Origin: Methylobacillus caricis
GTDB lineage: Bacteria; Pseudomonadota; Gammaproteobacteria; Burkholderiales; Methylophilaceae
Length of the DNA: 64,000 nucleotides
Reading direction: 5' to 3'
NCBI RefSeq assembly: GCF_020532705.1
Contig: NZ_JAJAVD010000001.1
Span: 1,364,001 to 1,428,000, forward strand
Part shown: positions 28,975 to 37,740 of the stretch, one piece after another
Layout: each line of letters starts with the position of its first letter
How positions within the stretch are numbered: the stretch's first letter is position 1
Program-made: the position numbers and the translations under genes
The notes under the pieces: model-generated
The model's input: only the letters and a program-made list of their open reading frames with translations
What the model was told of the DNA's origin: nothing
Databases searched by the model: none

Positions 28975-30852
28975 TCAGTGCAGGCCAAGCAAGTTAGTTA
29001 AAGGTGTTAACAGATTGCCATTATTAGTGGTGGCATTGGTCGCCGAACCACCGACGCCTGTATTAGTGGTAATACCGCCACCAGTGACTGCAGACAGTAC
29101 GTCAACAACCGGGGCAAGCAAACCTCTGCCAATAGTGCCGCCATTCGCGCCACCAAGCACATTGCTAACGATAGGAGTAACCAAACCGGTCCCTCCACCC
29201 AGTACATTGCCTGTTGGCAACACTCCCCCACCAATGCCGGAAACCAGTTGGGTTACAGGAGCCAACAAACCAGCTGTACCCAACCCACCGCCAAGCAAAT
29301 TGGTCACAGGGGCCAATAACCCGCTTGTATCTCCGCTAGCCAATACATTGGTCACGGGGGTCAACACATTACCCAGCCCACCAAGGTCACCCGCGGACAA
29401 ATTAAGCACTGGTGCCAAAGCGTTGCCACTCCCATTAGCAACCACATCAGTGGTTAAAGGCAGCACGCCAGCCTGACCGATCAGAGGATCCAGGGCAGCC
29501 TGACCACCTTGGGCACTAGTCAAGGGCAATACGCCACCTTCACCAATTACTGGATCAAGCAAAGCAACAGTACCGTTGCGTGTTTCACCGCTGGTCAATG
29601 GCAGCACTCCATTCTTGCCTAGCAATGGATCAACCAATGTTTGGTTGCCGGAAGCTGTAGTCAATGGAACCAGGCCATTGGAACCAATCACGGGATCAAG
29701 CAAGGTATTGGCTCCAGCCAGTACCCCAGTCACTGGCGCCAGCGCTCCTGTGCCGGCAACACCACCCACAATGCCCTGCGCAAGGCCAGCCACACTATCC
29801 ACTGCCTGCTTGCCTGTAGAAGCCACCTGCTCAATAAGTCCGTTGCCAATACCGGGCAAGGCATTTCCACCGCCTAGCAAATCTGTCACAGGAACCAAGG
29901 CACCGTCTGTGCCTGGCACTACACCTGACAATGTAGTACCAGCCTGGGCAACTGCGTTCCCAACCGTTGTCGCAACAGGTGTTACCGCGCCATCCAGTAC
30001 ATCGCCGACGGAACCAGTCACACCTGCAACAGGCGCAAGTGCATTACCTGCTGTACCAAGCACGGGGGCCAGGGTAGAGGCTACAGGGCTTATTACCCCA
30101 GCCACAGTATCCAGCGCAGGGTTCAATACCCCTCCAGCAGTACCAACCACAGGAGCTAATGTATTGGTCACAGGAGAGAGTGTTCCAGCCACAGGTGCCA
30201 ACACGCCAGCAACTGGTTGCAATACAGGCTCCAGTAAACCGGCAGCAGTATTGATTACTGGAGCCAAAGGCCCGGCTATGGGTTCCACCACGGTACTCAC
30301 GCCCCCTAATACTGGAGTCAAGACATTGCCCGCTGCAGTTGTCAGGGGTAGCCCGGTATTGTTCACACCATTAGCCAAGGGACCAAGAGCGCCAGCCAGT
30401 GGCGCAACTACACCAGAAAGAGAGTCTGCGGTTGGACCAAGTACAGTAGCAAGCGGAGAAACCACATCACCCACAACCCCAGTCACTGGCAACAATGTAT
30501 CAGTAAGTGGTGCCAGGGAAGAAGTCAAAGGCGTCAGGGTAGCGACAACGGGAGTCAATACCGGTGACAGGACAGATACAACTGGCGCCAGAACAGGATC
30601 AATGGCGATACCCAATGGATCAGTCACCGGTTGAAGTGCCGTAGTAACAGGCTCAACCACACCATTTGTCAAATCATTGACAGTATCAACCGTGTCATTC
30701 AAAGAGCTAGTGGTGACTGTTGGCGTGCTGTTGGATGAAGTTGGACGAACATTGCTGTTGCCTCCGCCATCACATCCTATCAACGCAATGGATGAGCACA
30801 ACACTGCTAACTTGATCGCATTATTCACATGAACATTTGATTTAGTGGACAT
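28975..30852 (-). CDS. Large repetitive Pro/Val/Gly/Leu-rich lipoprotein (collagen-like annotation class)
   Basis: A 625-residue protein with a lipobox LIGC (Cys27) followed by DGGG, a short Thr/Ser-rich linker, and then about 560 residues of degenerate short repeats built around LAPV, LTPV, PVTG, VLPLTS and LLGGG. There are no further cysteines and few charged residues. The ATG has GAGGGG 6 bases upstream; a longer GTG frame is less likely. Similar proteins are often labelled collagen-like, but a strict Gly-X-Y pattern is not visible. The N-terminal TPS domain of classic TpsA exoproteins is absent. It lies directly upstream of a TpsB transporter on the same strand. Confidence 0.8.
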   Translation of the reverse strand: MSTKSNVHVNNAIKLAVLCSSIALIGCDGGGNSNVRPTSSNSTPTVTTSSLNDTVDTVNDLTNGVVEPVTTALQPVTDPLGIAIDPVLAPVVSVLSPVLTPVVATLTPLTSSLAPLTDTLLPVTGVVGDVVSPLATVLGPTADSLSGVVAPLAGALGPLANGVNNTGLPLTTAAGNVLTPVLGGVSTVVEPIAGPLAPVINTAAGLLEPVLQPVAGVLAPVAGTLSPVTNTLAPVVGTAGGVLNPALDTVAGVISPVASTLAPVLGTAGNALAPVAGVTGSVGDVLDGAVTPVATTVGNAVAQAGTTLSGVVPGTDGALVPVTDLLGGGNALPGIGNGLIEQVASTGKQAVDSVAGLAQGIVGGVAGTGALAPVTGVLAGANTLLDPVIGSNGLVPLTTASGNQTLVDPLLGKNGVLPLTSGETRNGTVALLDPVIGEGGVLPLTSAQGGQAALDPLIGQAGVLPLTTDVVANGSGNALAPVLNLSAGDLGGLGNVLTPVTNVLASGDTSGLLAPVTNLLGGGLGTAGLLAPVTQLVSGIGGGVLPTGNVLGGGTGLVTPIVSNVLGGANGGTIGRGLLAPVVDVLSAVTGGGITTNTGVGGSATNATTNNGNLLTPLTNLLGLH

Positions 30853-30997
30853 TTTATTCCCCTCAAGGTTAAGGACCATGCTTGATGGTCTCTGATCATT
30901 AACTCCAGGCGAATCGCAACCTTTGGTTCTACACACTCAGGCCATGCTGTGCTCGCTTGTTGTCATTGGCGCGGCATAATGCCACATCCAATTATCA

Positions 30998-31025
30998 TTT
31001 TTATCATTTTTATCAAAAGTGTCAA
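30998..31025 (-). promoter_or_regulatory. Promoter of the repetitive lipoprotein gene, with 9-bp direct repeats
   Basis: On the minus strand TTGACA is followed after 16 bases by TAAAAA. Three copies of TGATA occur at a strict 9-base period (plus-strand TATCA at 30993, 31002 and 31011), covering spacer and -10. The same core is found upstream of the response regulator near 33.8 kb. The inferred leader is about 140 bases long. Confidence 0.6.
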
Positions 31026-31177
31026 TTGTTTCGTAAAAAGATATTTGAACTAAAGCTTGAGGAAATAAAAGAAAAAGTGTTCCAACCATGTGGGTTAGGA
31101 ACATCAGAAAAACCTAGAGGAGAATAAAAGCAGGAAGATTCAGACAACATCCACAGCAGGAACAAAATATAAAAATG
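31026..31177. other. AT-rich intergenic stretch downstream of the histidine kinase
   Basis: No gene is visible between the kinase stop and the lipoprotein promoter. The sequence is A-rich on the plus strand and shows no clear terminator for the kinase transcript. Confidence 0.5.
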
Positions 31178-33103
31178 CTAGATTTCGTATTTCCTCATCC
31201 ATAAAATCACTTGAGTGCCCTCGCCATAAACAGACGAAACATCAACCCAGCCATTATGGATTTCCATGATTTCCTTCACCAGGCACAAACCTAACCCCGT
31301 GCCAGGAACATTGCCAGAGGTATCTGCTCGGTAAAAACGCTCAAATAGGCGGCTGAGGTGTTCCTGGCTCATGCCGATACCATGATCCTTAATACAGATA
31401 CCCACATACATTTGCTGGTGTTTCTGCTTTTCAATGATATTGAGTTTTATATCACTATCAGGATTGGAGTATTTATGTGCATTGGACAACACATTCATGA
31501 GTGCCTGAATGATTTTATCGAAATCAACAGCCACCATTAACTTGGGATCGCTAATAAGATATTCAATCTCGCGCCCCTCGCCACTGACAACAAATTCCTT
31601 CAGTACCGTATCTACGATATCCACAAGCAGGTAAGGCTTAATATCAAAGGCCATGCCCTTTCTTGCCTCTATCTTTGCAAGATCCAGCAAGTCATTGATA
31701 AGCTTGGTCAGCCTTGTGGACTGGCGATGCACTGTACTCAACATGTCTTTCTGCTGCTCGGTATTAAACTCGCGCTTCAGAAGCAGCTCGGTAAACCCAT
31801 GGATACTGGACATAGGCGTTCTCAATTCATGGGCCGCCATGGAAAGAAACTCACCCTTCATCCGGTGTAATTCCGACTCTTGAGTAATGTCCCGAAAATA
31901 ATGGATGGTTCCCGCAAAACGATTTTCATCATCATGTGCCTGGCGCATGGAGCGCTTGATCACAGTGAGCTTAGGCTTGGTCAATCTCATGATGACAGCA
32001 TCCTGCAAATGCTGATCAGACACAGCCTCACACTTGGGACATAACAAAGCCATCAACCCTTCAAACTTATCTTGGGTGATACCCTCCATCTCCTCAGGCA
32101 TCAGGCCAGTCATCCGGAGAAAGGAAGGGTTAACCCAAGTCAGCTGGCCATGCTGGTTAAACGTGACAAATCCATCCGGACTTAATTCGAAAGTACTTTT
32201 GAGAATACCCAGCAAACGGCTGGAAAATTCTTGCGCATTCTTCTTCTCGGTAATATCCCTTGCAATCGCAATGTAATTGCAAATATTTCCCTGAGAATCC
32301 AGCAAAGGCTCAATATCCAGATCAACCCAGTAAGTATCTCCATGCTTTGTTTTTCTTAGAAGCTCGGCTTGATAGCCTTGTTTCAGCTCTAAGCACTCTT
32401 TGATTTGCGCGACGGATTCTTCATCGGCATCCAGCAAATCCCCGAGATAACGTCCAAGTACTTCTTCCGCATGGTATCCGGACCTGCGGATATAAGCATC
32501 ATTTACCCATTCGACATATCCAGTCGAATTTGCGATAACCACAGAGTTATCAGACATAGATACGATATGGGTCAAAGTCCTAGATTCGGATTCCTTGATG
32601 GACAACAGCGCATGTGCCTGGAACAACTGCTTTTTCTGGATTGTCAGCTTGTGCTTGGTATTGCGTGCCTTTTCAAGTGCAGTGAATTTGGCACGCCTCA
32701 ATAGCTGCAAATGTGGGACTGATTGAGCAAACTTGGATTGCGTGAGTTCTTGAGTATCGGCAATCCATGGTAAAAGCAGAAAAGCCAAATTACCATCTGC
32801 ATGAGCTGCCACCTTGCCGCCCAACCACATGCCGCTCAGTTTGTGCCGGAGCAGGCACAACTCGTCTTTTTTCGCTAATAGGGTGTTAAGGCAAAAAGTC
32901 TCTATGGGCGAAGCAATCTCAAAACATTCCGAGATACATGTTTCATTCCCAAAAGATGCATCAAGCAGCTTAAAACTATGGCCATGCTCGAGTATGTTAA
33001 GTTGACTATCCACAATGATATGGAAAGGGAACATCTGCAACAGCTCTGGGCCCTGCACATCCAAAGATGAAACAGGGTTAAGCTGACGTATGGATCTTGC
33101 CAT
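31178..33103 (-). CDS. Soluble HNOBA-PAS-PAS hybrid sensor histidine kinase
   Basis: A 641-residue cytoplasmic kinase with no membrane helix. The first about 150 residues resemble the heme-NO-binding-associated (HNOBA) PAS-like domain: FPFHIIVDSQLNILEHG, then LRHKLSGMWLGGKV and a coiled-coil exit. Two PAS domains follow (DGFVTFNQHGQLTWVN in the second), then HisKA with H-box AAHELRTPMSS and a complete HATPase (NVLSNAHKYSN, DHGIGM, GTGLGLCLVKEI). The ATG gives a 26-base overlap with the HTH-receiver gene, its probable partner. No H-NOX gene is present in the window, so the ligand is unknown. Confidence 0.85.
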   Translation of the reverse strand: MARSIRQLNPVSSLDVQGPELLQMFPFHIIVDSQLNILEHGHSFKLLDASFGNETCISECFEIASPIETFCLNTLLAKKDELCLLRHKLSGMWLGGKVAAHADGNLAFLLLPWIADTQELTQSKFAQSVPHLQLLRRAKFTALEKARNTKHKLTIQKKQLFQAHALLSIKESESRTLTHIVSMSDNSVVIANSTGYVEWVNDAYIRRSGYHAEEVLGRYLGDLLDADEESVAQIKECLELKQGYQAELLRKTKHGDTYWVDLDIEPLLDSQGNICNYIAIARDITEKKNAQEFSSRLLGILKSTFELSPDGFVTFNQHGQLTWVNPSFLRMTGLMPEEMEGITQDKFEGLMALLCPKCEAVSDQHLQDAVIMRLTKPKLTVIKRSMRQAHDDENRFAGTIHYFRDITQESELHRMKGEFLSMAAHELRTPMSSIHGFTELLLKREFNTEQQKDMLSTVHRQSTRLTKLINDLLDLAKIEARKGMAFDIKPYLLVDIVDTVLKEFVVSGEGREIEYLISDPKLMVAVDFDKIIQALMNVLSNAHKYSNPDSDIKLNIIEKQKHQQMYVGICIKDHGIGMSQEHLSRLFERFYRADTSGNVPGTGLGLCLVKEIMEIHNGWVDVSSVYGEGTQVILWMRKYEI

Positions 33104-33719
33104 GATGCTGAATGCTTGCGTTGGCAATCAAGTTTTCAATAATTGGTTCAAGGTGACTGAGCGCTACTGGTTTATGGAATATCTGAATTCCGCCAGGCAA
33201 GCCGCCAACGTCTTTAATATAGTCGGCATTTAATGCTGTCATCACAATGATTTGGAGTCGATCAAAATCTTTGGAGCTTTTAAGGTGACGAATCATATCG
33301 AAGCCATTCATGCCCGGCATATTCAGATCTGTCACCAATAAATCTGGTATTTGCCGGCCCAGGCTTATCAAGCCTTCAAAACCATCAGAGGCTACATCAA
33401 CTCTTATTGGGAACTTCCAACTGGAAAAGAAATAATAGAAAAGGTTTCTCAATGCACTGTCATCTTCTACCAGGAGAATATGGAATAATCTTTCTCCATC
33501 TTTACTTACAGAAGAAGGATCAATTGCCTCTTTGCGCTGATTAAGAATGATATCCACAGAGCCTCTGGAAATACGTCTATGGCCTCCCGCAGTTTTCCAG
33601 GCTTTCAGAACTCCCGATTCAACCCACAACTGAACGGTTCTGAGGGAAACATCCAATATTTTGGAGGCTTCCCTAGTGGAAATAAACTCTTCCTTCCTTG
33701 CTTGCGACTGGTCAGGCAT
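33078..33719 (-). CDS. MerR/BldC-like HTH fused to a response-regulator receiver domain
   Basis: A 213-residue protein with the DNA-binding domain first: an excisionase/MerR-type winged HTH (about residues 11-60, TREASKILDVSLRTVQLWVE, then GGHRRIS), followed by a CheY-like receiver (about 78-200) with acidic pair EDD and phospho-acceptor Asp in LLVTDLNMPG and Lys in FHKPV. Most response regulators have the reverse order. It overlaps the kinase gene and probably receives its phosphate. BldC-type HTH domains bind AT-rich direct repeats head to tail. Confidence 0.85.
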   Translation of the reverse strand: MPDQSQARKEEFISTREASKILDVSLRTVQLWVESGVLKAWKTAGGHRRISRGSVDIILNQRKEAIDPSSVSKDGERLFHILLVEDDSALRNLFYYFFSSWKFPIRVDVASDGFEGLISLGRQIPDLLVTDLNMPGMNGFDMIRHLKSSKDFDRLQIIVMTALNADYIKDVGGLPGGIQIFHKPVALSHLEPIIENLIANASIQHHGKIHTSA

Positions 33720-33807
33720 GATCAGATTCTAAAAGCGAGATATTTTTTCATATTATCGACACTCTTACATAAAATCAAATAGATAGAAAAATTTCAAAAT
33801 TAAACGA

Positions 33808-33840
33808 TTGACACAAACAAAAAAAGTGATAAAAATGATA
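33808..33840 (+). promoter_or_regulatory. Promoter of the single-domain response regulator, with 9-bp direct repeats
   Basis: TTGACA is followed after 16 bases by TAAAAA. TGATA occurs twice at a 9-base period (33827 and 33836). The core GTGATAAAAATGATAA is nearly the same as in the lipoprotein promoter. Confidence 0.6.
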
Positions 33841-33903
33841 AATCAACGTTGGTCATAACTTCTTCATTCATAAGAACTTATCAATAATTAAGTGGAGATA
33901 GGT

Positions 33904-34284
33904 TTGTACAAAATTTTGATTATTGAAGATCATCCGGATGTCAGAAAACTTATCCGGATCAGCCTAGAATTCAATCATTATGATATTCATGAAGCAAGTG
34001 ACGGGGAAACCGGGCTGGAAATGGCTAAATTGATCCATCCAGACCTGATTTTAATGGATATCATGATGCCTGGCAGAACCGATGGCTATCAGCTTTGCAA
34101 CACCTTAAAATCACAGGAAGAATTCAAATCCACCCCTATTATTTTTTTGACGGCACGAGGGCAGGAGCAAGATATTATTTCAGGCTACCAGGCTGGATGT
34201 GACAACTACCTTATCAAGCCTTTCAGTCCAATTAAGCTGGCTGACACGGTGGAAACCTACCTAGCAAATAAAGATCTCCCTTGA
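33904..34284 (+). CDS. Single-domain (CheY-like) response regulator
   Basis: A 126-residue stand-alone receiver: acidic IIEDHPD, phospho-acceptor Asp in LILMDIMMPG, Thr in FLTARG and Lys in LIKPFSP. The TTG is preferred because GGAG lies 6 bases before it; a GTG four codons upstream coincides with that ribosome site. It is divergent from the HTH-receiver/kinase pair and probably belongs to the same phosphorelay. It has no output domain, so it acts by protein contact. Confidence 0.85.
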   Translation: MYKILIIEDHPDVRKLIRISLEFNHYDIHEASDGETGLEMAKLIHPDLILMDIMMPGRTDGYQLCNTLKSQEEFKSTPIIFLTARGQEQDIISGYQAGCDNYLIKPFSPIKLADTVETYLANKDLP

Positions 34285-34309
34285 TAAGTGATATCCATCG
34301 ACAACAAGC

Positions 34310-34870
34310 TCAGGGCAGCAATTCAGGATTTAATGCATATATGGCAGGCAAATTTCTCCACCAGCCATAGACATCCATGCCACAACCAAAAACATATTGA
34401 TTAGGAACCGTCAGTCCAACAAAGTCGGCGACAACCGGCTTTGAGCGTCCAAGCTCTTTTTCCACCAATACCGCCACCAAAACCTTTTCTGCCCCCAGCT
34501 TCAAACATTGGCTTTTGATTTCGGCGAGGGTATATCCCTCATCTAGAATATCATCCAACACCAACACTGTCCGGCCACGTACATTATCACCAGGCATCAC
34601 CTTCCACTCGAGATGCGCACCTTCTGTATTATTGCGATAACGACTGGCCTGGACATAATCAAACTCAAGCGGGAAAGCCAGCCTGGGCAATAACTGGCCA
34701 GAAAATACAACTCCCCCGCCCATGACGCATAAGACTAAAGGCCTGGAATCCGCAAGCACCCCTTCGAGCTCATGAGACAAACGGCTAACTGCGTGATTGA
34801 CGGTACTTTCATCATGAATCAGGATAGCTGTATCCAGAAGTAATTGAGGATTGACAGTGATCTGGCTCAT
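34310..34870 (-). CDS. hpt: Hypoxanthine-guanine phosphoribosyltransferase family protein
   Basis: A 186-residue type I phosphoribosyltransferase with the PRPP motif VLVLDDILDEGYTL and a C-terminal purine-loop region (VADFVGLTVPNQYVFGCGMD). It salvages hypoxanthine or guanine. The ATG opening MSQITVN is chosen because the longer frame runs back into galU. It follows galU by 14 bases. Confidence 0.88.
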   Translation of the reverse strand: MSQITVNPQLLLDTAILIHDESTVNHAVSRLSHELEGVLADSRPLVLCVMGGGVVFSGQLLPRLAFPLEFDYVQASRYRNNTEGAHLEWKVMPGDNVRGRTVLVLDDILDEGYTLAEIKSQCLKLGAEKVLVAVLVEKELGRSKPVVADFVGLTVPNQYVFGCGMDVYGWWRNLPAIYALNPELLP

Positions 34871-34884
34871 GATACTGCCTAGCC

Positions 34885-35757
34885 TTACTTGACCAGGTCT
34901 TTCAAGTATTGTGAGAACTCCTCGCCTATTTCCTCGTGCTTCAAGGAAAATTCCACATTGGCTTTGACATAGCCCAACTTGCTTCCACAATCATAACGCT
35001 TGCCATCAAAGCGATAAGCCAGAATTCTCTGCTTTTCCATCAATGCAGCAATACCATCGGTGAGCTGGATTTCACCGCCCTTGCCAGGCTTCACGTTTTC
35101 CAAGCATTCGAATATTTCAGGAGTCAGAATGTACCGGCCAACTACAGCAAGGTTGGATGGCGCTTCTTCAGGCTGAGGCTTTTCCACAATGCCATGCAAC
35201 TCAAGTACATTCGGGCTAACTTCCTGCGCATCTACAATACCGTAACTGGCTGTCTCGCTAGGATGTACGTCTTCCACTCCCAGAATAGAGGCGCCCTGCT
35301 GGCCGAACAATTCCACCATTTGCTGCATGGCAGGTTTTTCCGCATCAATCAAATCATCAGCAAGAATGACAGAGAATGGATCATCGCCCACCACAGACTT
35401 TGCCAACAACACTGCATGACCCAAACCTAGCGCTTCTGCCTGACGGATATAAATGCAGGATACATTTTTCGGCAGGATGTTCTGGATCTGCTCCAACACA
35501 TCAAATTTCTTTCCTAGCTCGAGCGTTGCTTCCAACTCAAAAGACTTGTCGAAATGATCCGGGATAGACCGCTTGTTTCGGCCAATGATGAAAATGAGTT
35601 CGGTTGCACCAGCAGCCACTGCTTCCTCAGCTGCATATTGAATCAGTGGTTTATCAACTATAGGCAACATCTCCTTGGGGCTAGCCTTAGTGGCAGGTAA
35701 AAAACGCGTGCCTAAGCCAGCTACGGGGAATACTGCCTTGGTAATTTTCTTTCTCAT
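34885..35757 (-). CDS. galU: UTP-glucose-1-phosphate uridylyltransferase GalU
   Basis: A 290-residue nucleotidyltransferase with AGLGTRFLPATKASPKEMLPI, the nucleotide-binding and activating segment of GalU, and the sugar-binding KPGKGGEIQLTDG region. It makes UDP-glucose for polysaccharide synthesis. It follows the WbpM-like gene in the EPS locus, with a gap of about 40 bases. Confidence 0.94.
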   Translation of the reverse strand: MRKKITKAVFPVAGLGTRFLPATKASPKEMLPIVDKPLIQYAAEEAVAAGATELIFIIGRNKRSIPDHFDKSFELEATLELGKKFDVLEQIQNILPKNVSCIYIRQAEALGLGHAVLLAKSVVGDDPFSVILADDLIDAEKPAMQQMVELFGQQGASILGVEDVHPSETASYGIVDAQEVSPNVLELHGIVEKPQPEEAPSNLAVVGRYILTPEIFECLENVKPGKGGEIQLTDGIAALMEKQRILAYRFDGKRYDCGSKLGYVKANVEFSLKHEEIGEEFSQYLKDLVK

Positions 35758-35799
35758 CTCTTATTCTTTCTTAATAAGCTTAATGTATTGTTGATGATA

Positions 35800-37641
35800 C
35801 TAATGCAGGCACAACAACTTCTCTATCAGCATTGATAGCGGTGTCCTATCAATCCATTTCAACAAGGCCGTCACCCAAGCCTCATCTGCAGTACGAGCCA
35901 TAGCAATTCTTAATTTATCGTGAGGCGTTGGCACAGTGAGTTCATCATCGGCCAGAAGTTCCTCATACAGTTTCTCACCCGGGCGCAAGCCAGAATACGT
36001 TATTTCAATCTCATCGGCCGAGAAACCAGAAAGCCTTATCATATCACGAGCCAAATCCACAATCCTAACAGGGTCTCCCATATCCAGTACAAATATCTCG
36101 CCACCTGCTCCCATAGCGCCAGCCTGCATTACCAGCTGTGAAGCTTCGGGAATCGACATGAAATACCTTGTAATTTCAGGATGGGTAACCGTAATCGGTC
36201 CGCCTTGTGCAATCTGCTCCCTAAACTTGGGAATAACGCTACCGCTGCTGCCCAACACATTACCAAAGCGCACAATGACAAACTGGGTTCCTACCTCGCC
36301 CTGCAACCCCTGGCATACCATTTCCGCCAGGCGCTTGCTTGCCCCCATGACATTGGTCGGGTTGACTGCCTTGTCAGTGGAGACCATCACAAATTTTGCA
36401 ACGCCAACATCTTTACATATCCGTGCCAGCGTATAGGTGCCATTGACATTATTTGACAATGATTCAGCCACATTGCAGTTTTCCATCATGGGAACATGTT
36501 TGTATGCTGCTGCATGGAAAACAATCGATGGCTTGTATTGCCCCAGGACTTTTCGCACACGGACAGCATTCCTGACATCGCCAACGATATACTCAATCTT
36601 GGTCTTGATATCCATCTGGCTGAACTCCTGCTCAAGCCGGTATAAAGCAAACTCGGACAAATCGAAACAGACCAAGCGAGAAGGCTGGTATCTAAGCACC
36701 TGTCGGCATAGCTCAGAGCCTATAGAACCTCCTGCGCCGCTGACCATGGCCACTTTGCCGTCTATCAAATGATGTAATCCATCATCATCCAGACTGACTG
36801 GCTCTCGCCCGAGCAAATCCTCAACCTCTACTGGCCGGATCTGAGACATACTGACCCGTCCACTCATCAAATCCTCAAAAGATGGGACCGTCAGTACTCT
36901 CAAGCCATTGGCAGTAGCAAGGTCAATCACCTTGCGGCGTTCTTGATGCTTGGCGGATGGCATTGCAATAATCACATGCGATACCGACAAAGCAGATGCT
37001 ATAGCGGGCAATTGCTCAATGTCACCCAGCACCTTGATACCAAGCAGCTCCCTGCCCTGCATGGATTTTTTTTCATCCAGCAACCCGACCACATACCATT
37101 CACGGCTCTTGGATAGATCCTTCAACAAAGCAATTGCAGCCTCGCTTGCGCCAAGCACGAGCACAGGTTTGCCGGAAAACTGCGCAGCACCATACAAACG
37201 ATGCTCTTTCCATGCCCGATAAGCAAAACGGCTACCGCCCATGAATAGCAAGAGAAGCATAGGATCCATAATCAAAACTGAACGTGGCACAACACCATGT
37301 GGCTTGAACATGAAGAGAATCGCAACCACCAGACCTGCATTGATCGCAATCGCGCGGATCAACCGCTGCAAATCTGGCAAACTGGCAAAACGCCAAACAC
37401 CACGGTAAAGGCCAGCCAACAAGAAAACACTAGCCTGGAGAGGAATTACCCAAGCAGCGCTTTCCAGCATGCTTTCAGTAAAATCAACAGGTATATCAAA
37501 ATTAAATCGGAAAAGAAAAGCAGCCCACCATGCTAGCGCTGCAACAATGATGTCATGCACCCAGGCACTTATTGAGCGTGGATTTCTCAAGTTGATATAG
37601 TTGAACCACTTGAATGTAGAAAAGTAATTCAGCACGCGCAC
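35800..37641 (-). CDS. WbpM/CapD-like UDP-GlcNAc 4,6-dehydratase, membrane anchored
   Basis: A 613-residue membrane-anchored dehydratase. Four N-terminal membrane helices (to about residue 135) precede a first Rossmann region and the catalytic SDR domain with GAGGSIGSELCRQV (about 300) and the WbpM-type STDKAVNPTNVMGASKR. It converts UDP-GlcNAc to a 4-keto-6-deoxy sugar used for QuiNAc or FucNAc-type residues. The start is GTG; a second GTG two codons in has better AGG spacing. It is clustered with an epimerase/reductase and a phosphoglycosyl transferase. Confidence 0.9.
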   Translation of the reverse strand: MRVLNYFSTFKWFNYINLRNPRSISAWVHDIIVAALAWWAAFLFRFNFDIPVDFTESMLESAAWVIPLQASVFLLAGLYRGVWRFASLPDLQRLIRAIAINAGLVVAILFMFKPHGVVPRSVLIMDPMLLLLFMGGSRFAYRAWKEHRLYGAAQFSGKPVLVLGASEAAIALLKDLSKSREWYVVGLLDEKKSMQGRELLGIKVLGDIEQLPAIASALSVSHVIIAMPSAKHQERRKVIDLATANGLRVLTVPSFEDLMSGRVSMSQIRPVEVEDLLGREPVSLDDDGLHHLIDGKVAMVSGAGGSIGSELCRQVLRYQPSRLVCFDLSEFALYRLEQEFSQMDIKTKIEYIVGDVRNAVRVRKVLGQYKPSIVFHAAAYKHVPMMENCNVAESLSNNVNGTYTLARICKDVGVAKFVMVSTDKAVNPTNVMGASKRLAEMVCQGLQGEVGTQFVIVRFGNVLGSSGSVIPKFREQIAQGGPITVTHPEITRYFMSIPEASQLVMQAGAMGAGGEIFVLDMGDPVRIVDLARDMIRLSGFSADEIEITYSGLRPGEKLYEELLADDELTVPTPHDKLRIAMARTADEAWVTALLKWIDRTPLSMLIEKLLCLH

Positions 37642-37740
37642 AACCTAAAATGAAATAAATACATTCTACTAAAAACAAACCAAAGATGACGAGCTATCAA
37701 TGAGTACATGTCGCTAGTACAACCCTTCATAACCAACGAA

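Noticed and set aside
29576-30634. A 352-codon open frame on the plus strand across the repetitive lipoprotein gene
   Set aside because: It is antisense to a well supported gene with lipobox and ribosome site, and its Pro/Thr-rich sequence simply mirrors the repeats.
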